Shown: one piece after another, positions 1 through 10,809 of the stretch
Numbering within the stretch: position 1 is the stretch's first letter
Layout of the letters: every line of letters begins with the position of its first letter
Source of the DNA: Elephas maximus indicus
Lineage: Eukaryota > Chordata > Mammalia > Proboscidea > Elephantidae
NCBI RefSeq assembly: GCF_024166365.1
Contig: NC_064823.1
Coordinates: 6,070,924 to 6,134,923, forward strand
Direction of reading: 5' to 3'
DNA length: 64,000 nt
The notes under the pieces: model-generated
The model's database searches: none
What the model was told of the DNA's origin: nothing
The model's input: the letters and a program-made list of their open reading frames with translations, nothing else
Translations under genes and position numbers: made by a program

Positions 1-165
1 CAAGAGGAAGACCCTCAACGAGGTGGATTGACACAGTGGCTGCAACAATGAGCTCAAGCATAACAATGATTGTAAGGATGGAGCAGGACCGGGCAGTGTT
101 TCGTTCTGTTGTGTGTAGGGTTGCTCTGAGTCGGAACCGACTTGACGGCACCTAACAACAACAAC
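1..165 (+). mobile_element. RTE-type LINE 3' end (cut by window edge)
   Basis: This is the terminal part of an RTE1-like element, non-coding here. It runs from the AAGAGGAAGACCCTCAACGA segment through CAGGACCGGGCAGTG and GAGTCGGAACCGACTTGACG to the family tail CCTAACAACAACAAC. The same segment recurs at 24358-24535, 50193-50366 and 53835-54175, which supports the family call. The left end is cut by the window. Confidence 0.85.
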
Positions 166-1129
166 ATTCTATGTTCCTGGGACTGTGCGGACTCTTTTCA
201 CTCACATGATTATTTCCAATCAGAAAAATTCCACGGAACATAAATGGCTTCTAATTTTTCAACTCACTCCCTATCATACTATTATTTTATGCTCTGTAAG
301 ATGATCCATTCACCATTCAACTTCGTCTACCATTCAATGGTATCATTTTTGACAATGTAGTGATACAAGAGAAAAGGAAGCTGTGAACTTTGTCAGGATA
401 TTTGCACATTTCTGTTCAGTATTTGATGCAATGTGTTGCTCTGTCACATGGAAACTTGGACAGCTAAATGCAGATTTTCATGCACGAGACTTGATGCTCA
501 CAAATCCCATTACTGAATAATAGGGTCTAAGAGCACCATTTGAAAATGTACCCCCTATGGTCAGAGCTGAATTCTGTCATATGTGTAGTTTAATGAATAG
601 ACCCACTGTTGGCTATATCACAAGCTGACAGCCCAGCCTTGGCTCTGGTATAATTTTTTGTTGTTTTTTAGGTAATCCTTAATCACATTAGAAGCTATTA
701 TAATTGCCTGGCCAATTGCACAGCCTGCCCCTGGTGTGGCCATTCTTCCTGGGCCTGCCTGCTTCCTAGTAAAGGATTTCCATAACATTGATGAGATGAC
801 ATTATTCTGTAAACATAGTTTCTTTTTGTCCAAACTTTGATGCTTCTTTTCTTTACTGTACATAATTTAGAAGACACAGGATAGTTTTTAAACAGTTAAA
901 AATGAGAAAACCTTTTCTCTCTACATGTTTACTTAAGATACTGTTTTATTTACAGTGTGTTGTATGAAAGTAACTCCCACAATACCAATTCACTTTTTTC
1001 TTTGTTATGGTAAATAGAGAAAAAAAGTATAAAGGCATAAAATCTGAACTGACGGTGGTTTAAAGCTTCACGTCCAGTTCTGGGTATTACTAAAGCATAT
1101 CAATTAAGAAAATGGTCTACGGCATCAGA
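166..1129. other. Unassigned AT-rich unique sequence
   Basis: No repeat, RNA gene or exon-like frame was recognised. The minus-strand frame at 618-863 has no resemblance to a known protein and no splice context that I can support. Confidence 0.5.
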
Positions 1130-1340
1130 TGATACTGGTTTTGAAAACTGGCTCCTCCTTCTATTGATGTCACCTTCAGAAAGTCACCCAAACTCTCTAC
1201 ATCAGAGTTTACCCATCTGTAAAGTGTAAATAATGTCTACTTCTTACATTTTTACCTCTTAGCATTATTTCCTAAGCAATGAAATAATGCAAGTATGACT
1301 TAGCAGAGTACCTGTTGCAAAATAAATGCTGGCTTCAAGG
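1130..1340 (+). repeat. MIR SINE, diverged
   Basis: The order of segments matches MIR in forward orientation: an ACTGGCTCC start, AAGTCACCCAAACTCTCT, then a CATCTGTAAAGTGTAAATAA core, ending with CAAAATAAATGCTGGC. It is much diverged, as expected for an ancient mammalian SINE. Confidence 0.6.
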
Positions 1341-1450
1341 TTGTTATTATTATTAGAAGACATCAGGAAAGTAATTACTTTTTTTGCACGCTTAGAAAAG
1401 CGAGACAACATTCATATGCTTAATGAATGTATACATTCTGTCATAAAGTT

Positions 1451-1588
1451 GGAGCCCTGCTGGCCTGCTAATCAAAATGTCAGCAGTTAGAATCCACCAG
1501 CCACTCCTTGGAAACTCTATGGGGCAGTTCTACTCTGTCCTATAGAGTTGCTGTAAGTCCAGTTGACTTGATGGCAACAGGTAACAGG
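1451..1588 (+). mobile_element. AfroSINE, head deletion, with target-site duplication
   Basis: A tRNA-derived afrotherian SINE. The head GGAGCCCTGCTGG joins directly to CCTGCTAATCAAAA, so the A-box segment is missing. The B-box region, CTCCTTGGAAACTCTATGGGG and the CTGTCCTATAG block are present. The flanks TGTCATAAAGTT (1439-1450) and TGTCATAAAGCT (1589-1600) form a 12-bp target-site duplication with one mismatch. The head was therefore probably already missing at insertion, or was lost by a clean internal deletion. Confidence 0.85.
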
Positions 1589-1714
1589 TGTCATAAAGCT
1601 GTGTGTTTTTTAAAGGAAGTTCACACAAAAACATACATGCAAAAAAAAAAAAGTAGAATTCCACAGTAATAAAAATATTTTAATTTGAGCAAATCTATTT
1701 CCATAGCCAGAACT

Positions 1715-1788
1715 GTCTCTGTGGCTCAATCAATTAGCGCATTTGGCTATTAACCCAAAGGTTAGTGGTTCAAGCCCAGCCAGGGACG
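1715..1788 (+). pseudogene. tRNA-Asn pseudogene (anticodon position reads ATT)
   Basis: The 74-nt stretch follows mammalian tRNA-Asn over its full length. The acceptor stem GTCTCTG pairs with CAGGGAC (one G-U), and the D-arm reads TGGCTCAATCAATTAGCGCA. The anticodon loop is CTATTAA, so the usual GTT has become ATT. The anticodon stem has a T-C mismatch and the T-stem two mismatches (A-C and G-G), so it is unlikely to fold as a working tRNA. It ends just upstream of an AfroSINE. It could be an old tRNA gene copy or the surviving head of a tRNA-Asn-derived retroposon. Confidence 0.75.
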
Positions 1789-1800
1789 CGCCAGCATTTT

Positions 1801-1970
1801 GGAAACCCTGGTGGTTAGTGTTTAAGAGCTACAGCTGCTAACCAAAAGGTCAGCAGTTCAAATCCACCAGGTGCTCCTTGGAAACCCTATGTGGCATTTC
1901 TACTCCATCCTATAGGGTCGCTATGAGTTGGAATTGACTCGACGGCAATGGGTTTGTTTTTTGTTTTTAT
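1801..1970 (+). mobile_element. AfroSINE, nearly complete
   Basis: Short-type AfroSINE of about 160 bp: head GGAAACCCTGGTGG, A-box-like TTTAAGAGCTACAGCTGC, B-box-like GTTCAAATCC, the middle CTCCTTGGAAACCC and the tail GACGGCAATGGGTTTG. It ends in a T-rich stretch. Confidence 0.9.
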
Positions 1971-1999
1971 TCCCACAGCATCTGCTGATTTTGTTCCCA

Positions 2000-2684
2000 T
2001 GAATTCTCTCAAAATATGTATAACCAATACTTTTAATAAATTGTTCATGAAGCAAACTAGTTAATGAGAGAAATCTATTCCGGCATTTACTGTAGACACA
2101 CATATATACCTAAGGGCCCCCCATAATAATAACACAGATTGGAAAGATAGGGAAGCAACTCCTCCCGGAAACTTCGCAGGGGAGCTCAAATTGTATCCAT
2201 CAGGAATGAAACTGAGTTCTTAAAAGCACAGGAAAACACCTGCAATGATTTTGACACATAAGACACTATTCTCTTTGTTCTTTGACAATGTAAAAATAAC
2301 AACTTTTCCAGGGAGTCCTGATCTATACATGAAAGTAATTGGTACCACCATCAATTCTGGTCATGCCAGACCTGTGTTGGCCTCCAACACAGGTTGATGT
2401 AGGTATCTTAGAAAAAACTCTAACAACACCAGCAGTGTTTTCGAAGTGCTTATGTCCATATCCTCTGAAGCTATACAAAATGAGCCCTACATAGAAATCA
2501 CAAGGTCATTGGTGTTTAAAAAGGAAACAAAAGAAGAGAAATCCAGTCAACCTCTTTCTTGCCCCATTCTGAGAAGCAGAAACTGTCTAGGAATAGAGTA
2601 TAGAGGAGGATATGTGTTAGATACATATTTTTGCTATACAAGGGGCAGAAAAACTTGTGGCACAAGAATGTCCACCTTCATTAT
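2000..2684. other. Unassigned unique sequence
   Basis: No repeat family or coding signal was recognised. The plus frame at 2446-2724 runs into the SINE at 2685 and has no recognisable domain. Confidence 0.45.
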
Positions 2685-2833
2685 GTGTCCTGGTGGTACA
2701 GTGGTTAAGATCTATGGCTGCTAACCAACAGGTCAGCAGTTCGAATTCACCAGCTGCTTCTTGGAAACCCTGTGAGGCAGTTCTATTCTATAGGGTCACT
2801 ATAAGCTGGAATCGACTAGATGGCAACAGGTTA
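2685..2833 (+). mobile_element. AfroSINE with small internal deletion
   Basis: The head CCTGGTGGTACAGTGGTTAA, the B-box GTTCGAATTC and the tail GGAATCGACTAGATGG are clear. The CTGTCC segment before TATAGGGTC is missing. TTATGTGTCC at the left end and TTATGTATCC just after the tail look like a degraded target-site duplication. Confidence 0.88.
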
Positions 2834-3360
2834 TGTATCCTCACTATTTGAGAAAATAACCACTGCCTTGCCCCCAACACACATGTACACACTACCAGTT
2901 GTTTTATTTTATTTCTCTTCTTATTGCAAGATTTTTGAGCCAACTACTTTCTGTTTCTGCAAACTGGGCTAGGGTAAATGTTTTGGGAAGCCTTGTTAGC
3001 AGAAATGCCTACAGGGCCCAAAGCTTTGGTCAGATGAAAACATGGTTGCTTGTATTCAATATCCCAACTTCCTGCTACAACTCTAGCTCTAGTTTACTAG
3101 CTCTCTCCAAGCAAAGGAAAGCACAAGTTGGAAGAGGGCCAGATTTGGGTCCTAAGCAAAAACAGCTGAAAATAGAGGACCAATTGCATAAAATAATTCT
3201 AAGTATCAATGATAAATATGGATAGATGTGAAAATAGCATTGGGTGGTGTCTGACCTGCTCTAACTTCAACTCCCATGGGAAGGAAAATCAAGATTAATA
3301 GCCTAAGGCTGATTCCTGTGAGGCAGAGGTCAGGCATTCCTCTTCTCTCCGCCATCTTTA

Positions 3361-3375
3361 CCAATTCTGACACCA
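3361..3375 (-). promoter_or_regulatory. Retroviral primer-binding site (tRNA-Leu type)
   Basis: Read on the minus strand this is TGGTGTCAGAATTGG. It differs by one base from the 15-nt sequence complementary to the 3' end of a leucine tRNA, the primer known for ERVL-type elements. It lies two bases beyond the predicted LTR end, which is where a primer-binding site belongs. Confidence 0.6.
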
Positions 3376-3376
3376 A

Positions 3377-4083
3377 CTGGCCCCCCCTTCTCTACTTCCC
3401 TGTTGAGCTCAGTAATTCATTGCAAAGGCCACACAGAAGTTACAGACAATACTTACGATTATGGGGTTTATTAGAGAAGTAGTAGCTTCAGGAACACTCA
3501 GAATACAGTTCTTCCATCAGGACAGCCTCTTCTCAGCCGTCCCCACAGGCACACCTCACTCTGGCCCCTCGGCCTCTGCCCAGATTCAGCAAATGTTACA
3601 AAATTCTTTTATCTCTCCCAATAAATGCCCAGAGGAACCCTACTCTACCAGTAAGCCTTGTCCAGAAGGTGCTAAGCTCTGGCTCTGTGGGTTGACAAAC
3701 TTAGCTCCACCAAGTGTCCAAAGGCACCCTACTCTGCCAGCAAGCCTCCTGCCTGAAGTCACTTAGCTTTCTCGCTCAGGGGGCTGGGAAGCCCACCACA
3801 TTGTCTCCTGCCAGTCTCTCCTGCTGCTGTTTCTCTGCCACTGCTTTTTGCTGTCTTCAGTGTTACAGCTCTCTCTCTCTCTCAGTCCACTACTGGCTCT
3901 TCTTCCTTGGTGGTGGTGAAATCCTCTCTCTGCTCTGGAGTTGGATCTCTTTTAAGCCAATGGCAAAACTGACCTATCCCCTTGGTGGGCTGCACATATT
4001 TGCACAGTCTCACCCAATCACTTGGGTGGGAGTTATAAGAATGTGGTGAGAAAGACCACACAAAAGCAATCTATTGCACCACA
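3377..4083 (-). mobile_element. Endogenous retrovirus LTR (5' LTR) with leader remnant
   Basis: On the minus strand the block starts TGTGGTGCAATAG at about 4083. It has a polyadenylation signal AATAAA near 3460 and ends in CCA beside the primer-binding site at 3361-3375. About 707 bp, it is richer in GC than its surroundings and carries a pyrimidine/purine tract (CT repeats near 3872-3890). No second LTR and no gag or pol frame were seen to the left. About 100-150 bp of leader may persist at 3240-3360 before similarity is lost. The plus-strand open frames across this block carry no recognisable protein. Confidence 0.6.
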
Positions 4084-4739
4084 GGTGTGGAGGAGTAGGG
4101 TGACTTCAGAGAAGAGGGAAATAAGAAATGAAGGAGAGATGAAGAACTTAAGATTTTAAACAATTCTGGGACTAGCAAAGTGACCTTAACTAGGTAGATT
4201 CATCTGTAATTTGGTGTGATTAACCTCAGACTTTTTCAAATAATGGAATCATTTAGGATCCATTGAGATAATGGAGATAATAGATGTAGGACCATTTCAT
4301 AAATATTCAAGTACTATACGAATGTGAAGTTTTAGTTGTAAGTTATTACAGCTATTTCACCAAGAGAAACGACTAAGGACATAGAAAAGTTTTAAATTAA
4401 TAGGATGTTAGTTATTCTGTAGCTCAGTTATTTCAAATCCTTTTGTCTGTCATTCAAAAAAAAGGAGAGGAAAATGTCTGAAGTGTAGATGTTGAAAACT
4501 CCATTTACCCTAAGATCTCACAAACCTCTTAATCTTTTAGGTGGCTCAGTAGCTGCTTCAGTACCTCATCCATCAAGTCTTACAAACTCTACATTACTGC
4601 AGTTGCCTGAAGATTCTGCAAATCAGTGGTAATTGAGTTTTGACATGCAGACTGTAAGATCCACCAAGCTATATTCACCCAGTTAAAAAATCTTTCAGCT
4701 TCCTGGCCTGAAGTCAGACAGTTCCTCAGTCTTTTCTCT
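4084..4739. other. Unassigned unique sequence
   Basis: AT-rich, with no recognisable repeat, RNA gene or exon. Confidence 0.45.
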
Positions 4740-5150
4740 CTAGTGGGATGTTATGCTGGCCATGGCTGGTTTTATGCTTCACCTCTTCCTACAGGCATAT
4801 CCTTTGCCTTGTGACTTTATAGTTCCTCCTACTCTTAAAGCGATAGAGTATATTTCCTTTCCCTTAACTATGGATCTGGCTATGTAACTTGCTTTGCCAA
4901 ATAAAATGTTGTATAAATAGTGGTGTGCCAGCTCTGATTTCATGCCTCAAGAGAACTTGCAAGTTTCAATTTGCTCCCCTGATCCTCTACCATCTCCATA
5001 GCCACCTCGTCCAAGGAAGATGACAGACACGTGGAGCAGAGCTGCCCCAGAGGAGCTCAGCCAACCGCAAGATGTTCCATAGGTGCATGAGCCAAATCAA
5101 TGCCTATTCTGTGCGCTGCTGAGAATCTGTGGCTGTGTGTTATGCAGGAT
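4740..5150 (+). repeat. MLT1/MaLR-like LTR, old
   Basis: Diagnostic segments occur in the right order: CCTTGTGACTTTATAG, TTGCTTTGCCAA, GATGACAGACACGTGGAGCA, GAGCTGCCCCAGAGGAGCTC, and an end like GTGTGTTATGCAGGATTATT. The match to the MaLR group is from memory and diverged. Its right end is interrupted by the RTE fragment at 5150. Confidence 0.5.
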
Positions 5151-5262
5151 TATTGCTGTTGTTATTGCTGTTAGGTGCTGCTGAGTCAGTTCCAGCTCAT
5201 AGAGACCCCTGCGCACAACAGGATGAAACACTGCTCCGTCCTGTGCCATCCTCACAACTGTT
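5151..5262 (-). mobile_element. RTE LINE 3' end fragment
   Basis: Reverse complement of the RTE tail: it starts with the inverted AACAAC tail (GTTGTTATTGCTGTTAGGTG), then GAGTCAGTTCCAGCTCATAG and TCCGTCCTGTGCCATCCTC. It is 5' truncated to about 110 bp. Confidence 0.78.
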
Positions 5263-5404
5263 ACTGGGATGGTATAGGAGTAATTAAACTACACTCTTGG
5301 ATGAACATGGAGGTATCTTTGATCAGAACTGAGCTAATGAACCTAAATCCAAACCAAACCCACTGCTGTCTAGACGATTCCATCTCAGAGTGACCCTATT
5401 GTGA

Positions 5405-5545
5405 AACTAGTCACCAACTAACTGTGTAAGCTTGGGAAAACTAAGTAAGGTTTCCAAGTGTCTCTGTCTTCCTTTGCAAAAATGGGGATACTATGTATTT
5501 TCTCAGCTTATTAGGAAAGTTAAATGAGAAAAATATTTGAGAGCA
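5405..5545 (+). repeat. MIR SINE fragment
   Basis: The order AACTGTGTAAGCTTGGG, then CTCTGTCTTCC, then AAAATGGGGATACTA, then GTTAAATGAGAAAA matches the MIR core in forward orientation. Confidence 0.6.
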
Positions 5546-5647
5546 TTTGACATGTTATTAGTAATCTGTAAATGCCAACTTTTCTTTTTCTTTTTTCTAA
5601 CCAAAGGTACATATTCCATAGATTCTCCGTCCTTAGTGCTGTTAATT

Positions 5648-5735
5648 GTTTTCAAGTCAGCGCTACTCGTGGTGATCTTACGTATAACGGAATGAAACAT
5701 TGCCCAGTTCTTTGCCATCTTCATGATTGTAAGTT
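5648..5735 (-). mobile_element. RTE LINE 3' end fragment, short
   Basis: GGAATGAAACATTGCCCAGT and TTTGCCATCTTCATGATTG match the inverted RTE 3' end, preceded by a diverged copy of its GAGTCGGAACCGACTC segment. The AACAAC tail is lost. Confidence 0.65.
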
Positions 5736-5968
5736 TGAGTACCTAGTTATAGCTGTTGTGTAAGTTCATCTCATTGCAGGTTTACCTAATTTTCAATTGA
5801 GACTTTATATCTGTTTCCATAAGTGACATTGTATTTCATTGTCACTATGACTTCTAAATACTAAAATTTACTATAAATAATAAAGAATTTTTTATTATTT
5901 CAGATAAAACTTTGTGAAGTTCAGTGTACGGAGCCTAAGGTGTAAATATAGATATACACGCATTTTTA

Positions 5969-6165
5969 GGAGCCCTGGTTGTGCGGTGGTTAAGCGCTCG
6001 GCTGCTAACCAACATGTCAGTAGTTGGAGCTCACCAGCTGCTCCACAGGAGAAAGATGTGGCCGTCTGCTTCTGTGAAGATTTACAGCCTTGGAACCCCA
6101 TGGGGCGGTTCTACTCTGTGCTACAGGGTGGCTTCAAGTCGGAATAGACTCTACGGCAGTGGGCT
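5969..6165 (+). mobile_element. AfroSINE, long subtype
   Basis: The head GGAGCCCTGGTTGTGCGG, the A- and B-box region and the tail are all present. The middle carries the extra segment AGAAAGATGTGGCCGTCTGC and GTGAAGATTTACAGCC, which marks the roughly 200-bp long form. Open frames on both strands here are by-products of the SINE. Confidence 0.9.
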
Positions 6166-6219
6166 AAAGTTTATATATTTTTCCCTTATGTTCTTCATGT
6201 GCGTATTAAAAGAATAAAC

Positions 6220-7834
6220 TTCCTGGGTTTTACTCAGATTTTGAGTTCAAATGAACCTGAAAATTCTAAACAATACTCAGAAGAAAGTGGTGAGTTTAAT
6301 TTTTCTAGTTGTGACATAATATCCTGATTCTTCCCTAAACTCTTGGAGGATGGCTGAGAAGTTGATACTGTTTTTTTTTTTTTTTTGGTCCATCTTCTCT
6401 TAAAACGTCATAATCCTCAGTCAGCCTGAGGGCACAAAGATGGACCTTTTTTTCCTATGAAAATTCAAATTGGTGCGATAATTTTGGGTATACATTGTGA
6501 GCAAACAAAAATTATGTCAACTTGATTATATAAAAAACTAAAGAAATAAGTAATAAAATATTTTAAAATAATAAAATAATTCTTGTTCTAATAATTTAAG
6601 AAGTAAAAGATGCTATGGGTTACTTTTTTTTTTTTCTATTAGAGCTTATTTTCCAGTAAACTTATAAACCATGAATAACTATATTTCAAGATTTTCTCTT
6701 CAACATAATGCTCCCTGAGATGTTTTCAGACACTGAAGAATTTTTCAAAGATTAACCTTTGGAAAAAGTTACCTTTTTTAGAAAACAGCAAACAAAGGGA
6801 GAAAGAAAACTGTATGAAATTTCCCAGAGAAGTTCCCTCTAATTTACACTAATGGGTATTCAGGTCATATGGAAGATTAAACACCAAAATCTAAATTTTC
6901 AGAACAAGAGAGTTTATGCACACAAATCCTATTACCAGCTAATGGGATTTGTGTGGTTCCCCAGTGACCTGTTTAGAATAATTACCCCTGCTGTTCAAGA
7001 TGAATATATCTTGTGAACTAAACCAGAATACATAGTCCTACTGTTGGCTTTTCCCAAGGCTGTCAAGTGATCCATCTATGATTTCTAAAAAATGTGGGCA
7101 ACCATATCAGCTTCCATATCTGGATAACTCAGTGCAAAATGACATCTATATTTTTGTTTGAAGACTTCCAAAGCTTCATTTTTTTTTTAAGTTCCTCTCT
7201 CTTTCCCTTTTTGTCTCTCTCTCTCTCCCTCAATTTCATATTCTCTCCCTTCCTTTTCTTTCTCCATCCTCCATTTCTCCATCTTTGCCTCCTTCCTTGC
7301 TTTTCTCATTCCTTCTTTCCTTCCTCCTCCTTTTCCTCCTTTTATTTCTTGAATAGAAGAAACAAAACAAGCATTAAAACCTTAATGTTCTCTTTTTGTT
7401 TGACTCTGCCGAATGGGCGTTGAAGTGTCTCATGACACAGCTGAAGACTACATTACTGCGACAGTTTCCAACCTTCTGTCTGTCATACGCCCACAAATAT
7501 TTGAAGAATTATTTGTATTTATAAGTCAAGCCTATTAGGCACTGGGACTCCAAATTACAGGGGTAACCAGGAATGTGATAAGGTTTGTTCTGGGAGACTT
7601 TGCAGTCCTGTTTGTGCAAGCGTCCTTTTTCTGAGCACCTGTTGTCTCTGGGCCAAAAGCATTAACTACTCATTGTGATCACACTCCATTGTGTGAAGTA
7701 TGTGATTGTGTGAGTGATATCCATGAGACCAAGTGATACTTTACAATCAAATAATATTCTTTATATAAGCTATTCTTCACTTAATGCCCAAATGTTAGAT
7801 TACTTTTTCTTCAACAATTGGACCTTTTTTTTTA
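6220..7834. other. Unassigned AT-rich stretch with a pyrimidine tract
   Basis: No exon or repeat family was recognised except a polypyrimidine tract at about 7190-7350, with CT-rich runs such as CTCTCTCTCTCTCCCTC. That tract produces the spurious plus-strand open frame there. Confidence 0.5.
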
Positions 7835-7955
7835 AATTGTGCTGTAAGTGAAAGTTTACAAGTCAAGTCAGTACCTCATACAAAAATTCATATACACCTT
7901 GCTAGGTACTGTTGCTCTCCCCATAATGAGACAGGACACTCCTTCTCTCAACAGT
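7835..7955 (-). mobile_element. L1 3' UTR fragment
   Basis: GTGAAAGTTTACAAGTCAAG, CATACAAAAATTCATATACA and the following GCTCTCCCCATAATGAGAC match the 3' end of the full-length L1 at 31140-31230. It is the last ~120 bp of an elephant-type L1, inverted. Confidence 0.8.
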
Positions 7956-7959
7956 TGGA

Positions 7960-10460
7960 CATTTTAAAGCATACTTACATCACAAATTAGTTTGTGTACA
8001 TACAGTTGATTATCACCTTTCTAGTTTACATATTTCATGTGGAAATTGATATCTTCTCCAAAATTTCAGGACATCCTTGCAGGTAGCTACACAATCTTTT
8101 ATAGTTTCACCTCTTTTGGTATATGTATTTAAGAGATCCCTTAGCTTCATTCCTTTAATCCTCCATATTATATTAGGGGTAATTGGCCCAATTTTTTTTT
8201 TTTTAAGCATTTTGTAAGGATTAATATTTCATGAATCTTATTCTTTCTTAAAGTTCTTATGAAGATTCAAGAGAAAGCTTATAGATTTTTAAAAAGAGAA
8301 TAAAATTCATTTTATCTTGTATGGGTCCATTGGATACTTTCTAAAAAAAGATTTGTTATGAGATCATAATGATATTTTATATACCTTGAAACATTCTCTT
8401 ATTTTATAACCCTATGAATTATTTCATCTTTACTCTTCATTACTCATCAATTATTCTTAAGTATGCTTAAAAAAAAACTAAACTATTGAGAATAAAGAAT
8501 AATGTAATCTCCTAGAAGGACAATGGAAAGGTGGAAGAAATTGTTATCCTTCGGCTTTCTTATTTTGTTATTCGAAGTTTCACATCATCTTCCAAGAAGG
8601 TATGAAAGAAATCTGCAAATGCTATCTTTGTAGTTTGCATTTAGGTTTCATTGAACACAGTAAAAGTTATGAATTTTTATTTTTATGTTTGAGAAATGTA
8701 TGTATGAGAAAATTGACAGAGGAAGGCATTTCATAATTATTTGACAAATTAAAGATGAACGCACAGAGACATGTGACAGTAAAATTCACCAAATATGTAA
8801 AGTCTCAGTTGGGTCTTTGGATTGAGGATATTTTATAGGAATTTTCTCAAAGTCAAAATTGATATGCAGATAATGTGTTTCTAAGAACAAAAAGGTAATA
8901 TGATTTTCTCATTCATCTGATCAACAGGAACAGAGATGTCATATCATATTATTTTGCAAGAAAAACATAGATGATCCCATTTTTCTGGAAGGATTATGAT
9001 AATATCCTTTTATATTTTATGATGTTTTGTGCCAAAATTTACATGATACAAAGAAGTTTGATATGATTACATTTTTAATAAATAATTAGCTAAATTTTTA
9101 AATTAAACTTTCTTATAAAAAAGACAAAAATATTTAAAATACTAAACAAAAAGTGCACATTAGGCCCAGATGATCAATGGTTATGACTTATTTTCCTGGC
9201 AAATTGAGGGTTAAGCTACATATATTCAAATGAGAGAGTTTATGTGTTCTTATGAATTAAAATATTCTGGCAAATCTAATAAAAATACACCTCCTCTTTT
9301 TGCATTCTAATGTTGGCTAAGGGAGGAAAAGACTCACAGGTTTATCACTACTGTCCGTGGACCTGTAGAATACAAAAAAAGGTAGGGCAAACAGCCAAAA
9401 GAATTTGACAAAGATCTTGGAACAACCTAAATTTTTCTCTAAATGTATTTGTGTTTCATTACAACTTTACATATTTATTTCATATGGAACATGTAACTGT
9501 TGAGTTTGGCATTTGAAAGACGAAAACAAACTGTCGATCATATTACCAGCTATGTTGGTTTCAGAACTGTCCACCAAAACTCTTCAGGCTTAATCCCCAG
9601 TTCATCCCAGGGCAGCAACATCAGCACTCATGACAGCAAGAGAGTAATATACAAGAATCATCTGTTGTTCCATGAGTACGCGCCAAGCCAAAATTCCCGT
9701 TGTGCACCTACATAACCAGTTATCAAAACCACCATGTCAGTTCAAATACGGTGCACATATATTTTCCCTTATTTGTAGAGTTGTAATTACTTGCATTGAG
9801 ATCATGCTTTTATCTTAGAAAACATCCGTAAAAACTCTTATTGGTTGTACATGCAAGAGTAGGCCTCGTTTAAGCTGTTGAACAAGATGTATCAATCCAA
9901 CTAAATTAACTCTAAAGCCGTAGTGAGTGGCAGGGGTCTAGATGCACTAGTTCTTTTGATTACGTGGTGGCTAAACACATCCACCAGGTCCCCAATCCTA
10001 CTCAAGCATATCAAGGAGATTCAGACAGCTCAGTTAAATCTCATCTACTTGCTCACTGTTCATTAAGCTCTCCCCACTTCTGAACCATTAGTAGCAGGAA
10101 TCCAAATTCAAAGTTGTTGTCCTATACTGCCTCTAGCTTAGCCCAATCTCTTTCTTCCTGTTGTAAAATTCTAACCTTACCCTTCATGTGTCCCATGATA
10201 TTTACAGCTATTAGTTTCCTGTTGCTTTCTTAAGGAAGGAAAACTAAGAGCCTAGCCCTAAAGCCGTGCTCTTTGCTTCTCTCCAGTTTGTTTAGTTAGG
10301 TGTTAAAATTGTAATTTGATTTTTAAGTTTATTATCCAGTGATTCTTCTATAGAAGAAAGGATATACGGAATAAAACACATTATATAGGTAGCTGCGCTA
10401 TAGCAAATAATACAGATATAACATGATTTTTGTAATTTAAGAAATATTTTAGATTACTAT
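7960..10460. other. Unassigned AT-rich unique sequence
   Basis: I see nothing I can name in these 2.5 kb. The frame at 9500-9715 encodes no recognisable domain. Confidence 0.4.
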
Positions 10461-10468
10461 GCATTTGG

Positions 10469-10809
10469 GCATTGGTGGTTCAGGGGTAGAATTCTCGCCT
10501 TCCATGAGGAAGACCTGGTTTGATTCCTGCCAGTGCATCTCATGGACAACCAGCAGCTATCTGCTAGTGGAGGTTCGAGTGTTGTTATGATGCTGAACGG
10601 GTTTCAGTGGAACTTTCAGACTAAGGTAGATTGGGAAGAAAGGCCTGGAAATTTATTTCTAAAAATCAGCCAGTGGAAATCCTATGGATCACAACAGTCC
10701 AGTATGTAACTGATCATGGGGATGGCACAGGACTGGATAGCATTTGTTCCATTTTGTATAGAGTCGCCATGAGTCAGGGGTCAACAGGACAGCAGCTAAC
10801 AACAGTAAC
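10469..10809 (+). mobile_element. tRNA-Gly-headed afrotherian SINE
   Basis: The 5' ~70 bp resemble tRNA-Gly (GCATTGGTGGTTCAGGGGTA, then GGTTTGATTCC as B-box). A ~200-bp body follows: GATGCTGAACGGGTTTCAG, CTTTCAGACTAAGG, GAAGAAAGGCCTGG. The last part (GGGGATGGCACAGGACTGGA to CAGCTAACAACAG) resembles the RTE 3' end. About 340 bp in total. Family members occur at 12092, 46748 and 52264. Confidence 0.82.

Noticed and set aside
1790-1800. CGCGCCA after the tRNA-Asn copy, considered as an encoded CCA end
   Set aside because: The extra bases do not follow the discriminator directly, so this is not convincing evidence of a retroposed mature tRNA.
3276-4049. A chain of overlapping plus-strand frames that looks like a gene
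   Set aside because: They lie on the antisense strand of an ERV LTR and share no protein similarity; the GC-richer LTR has few stops.
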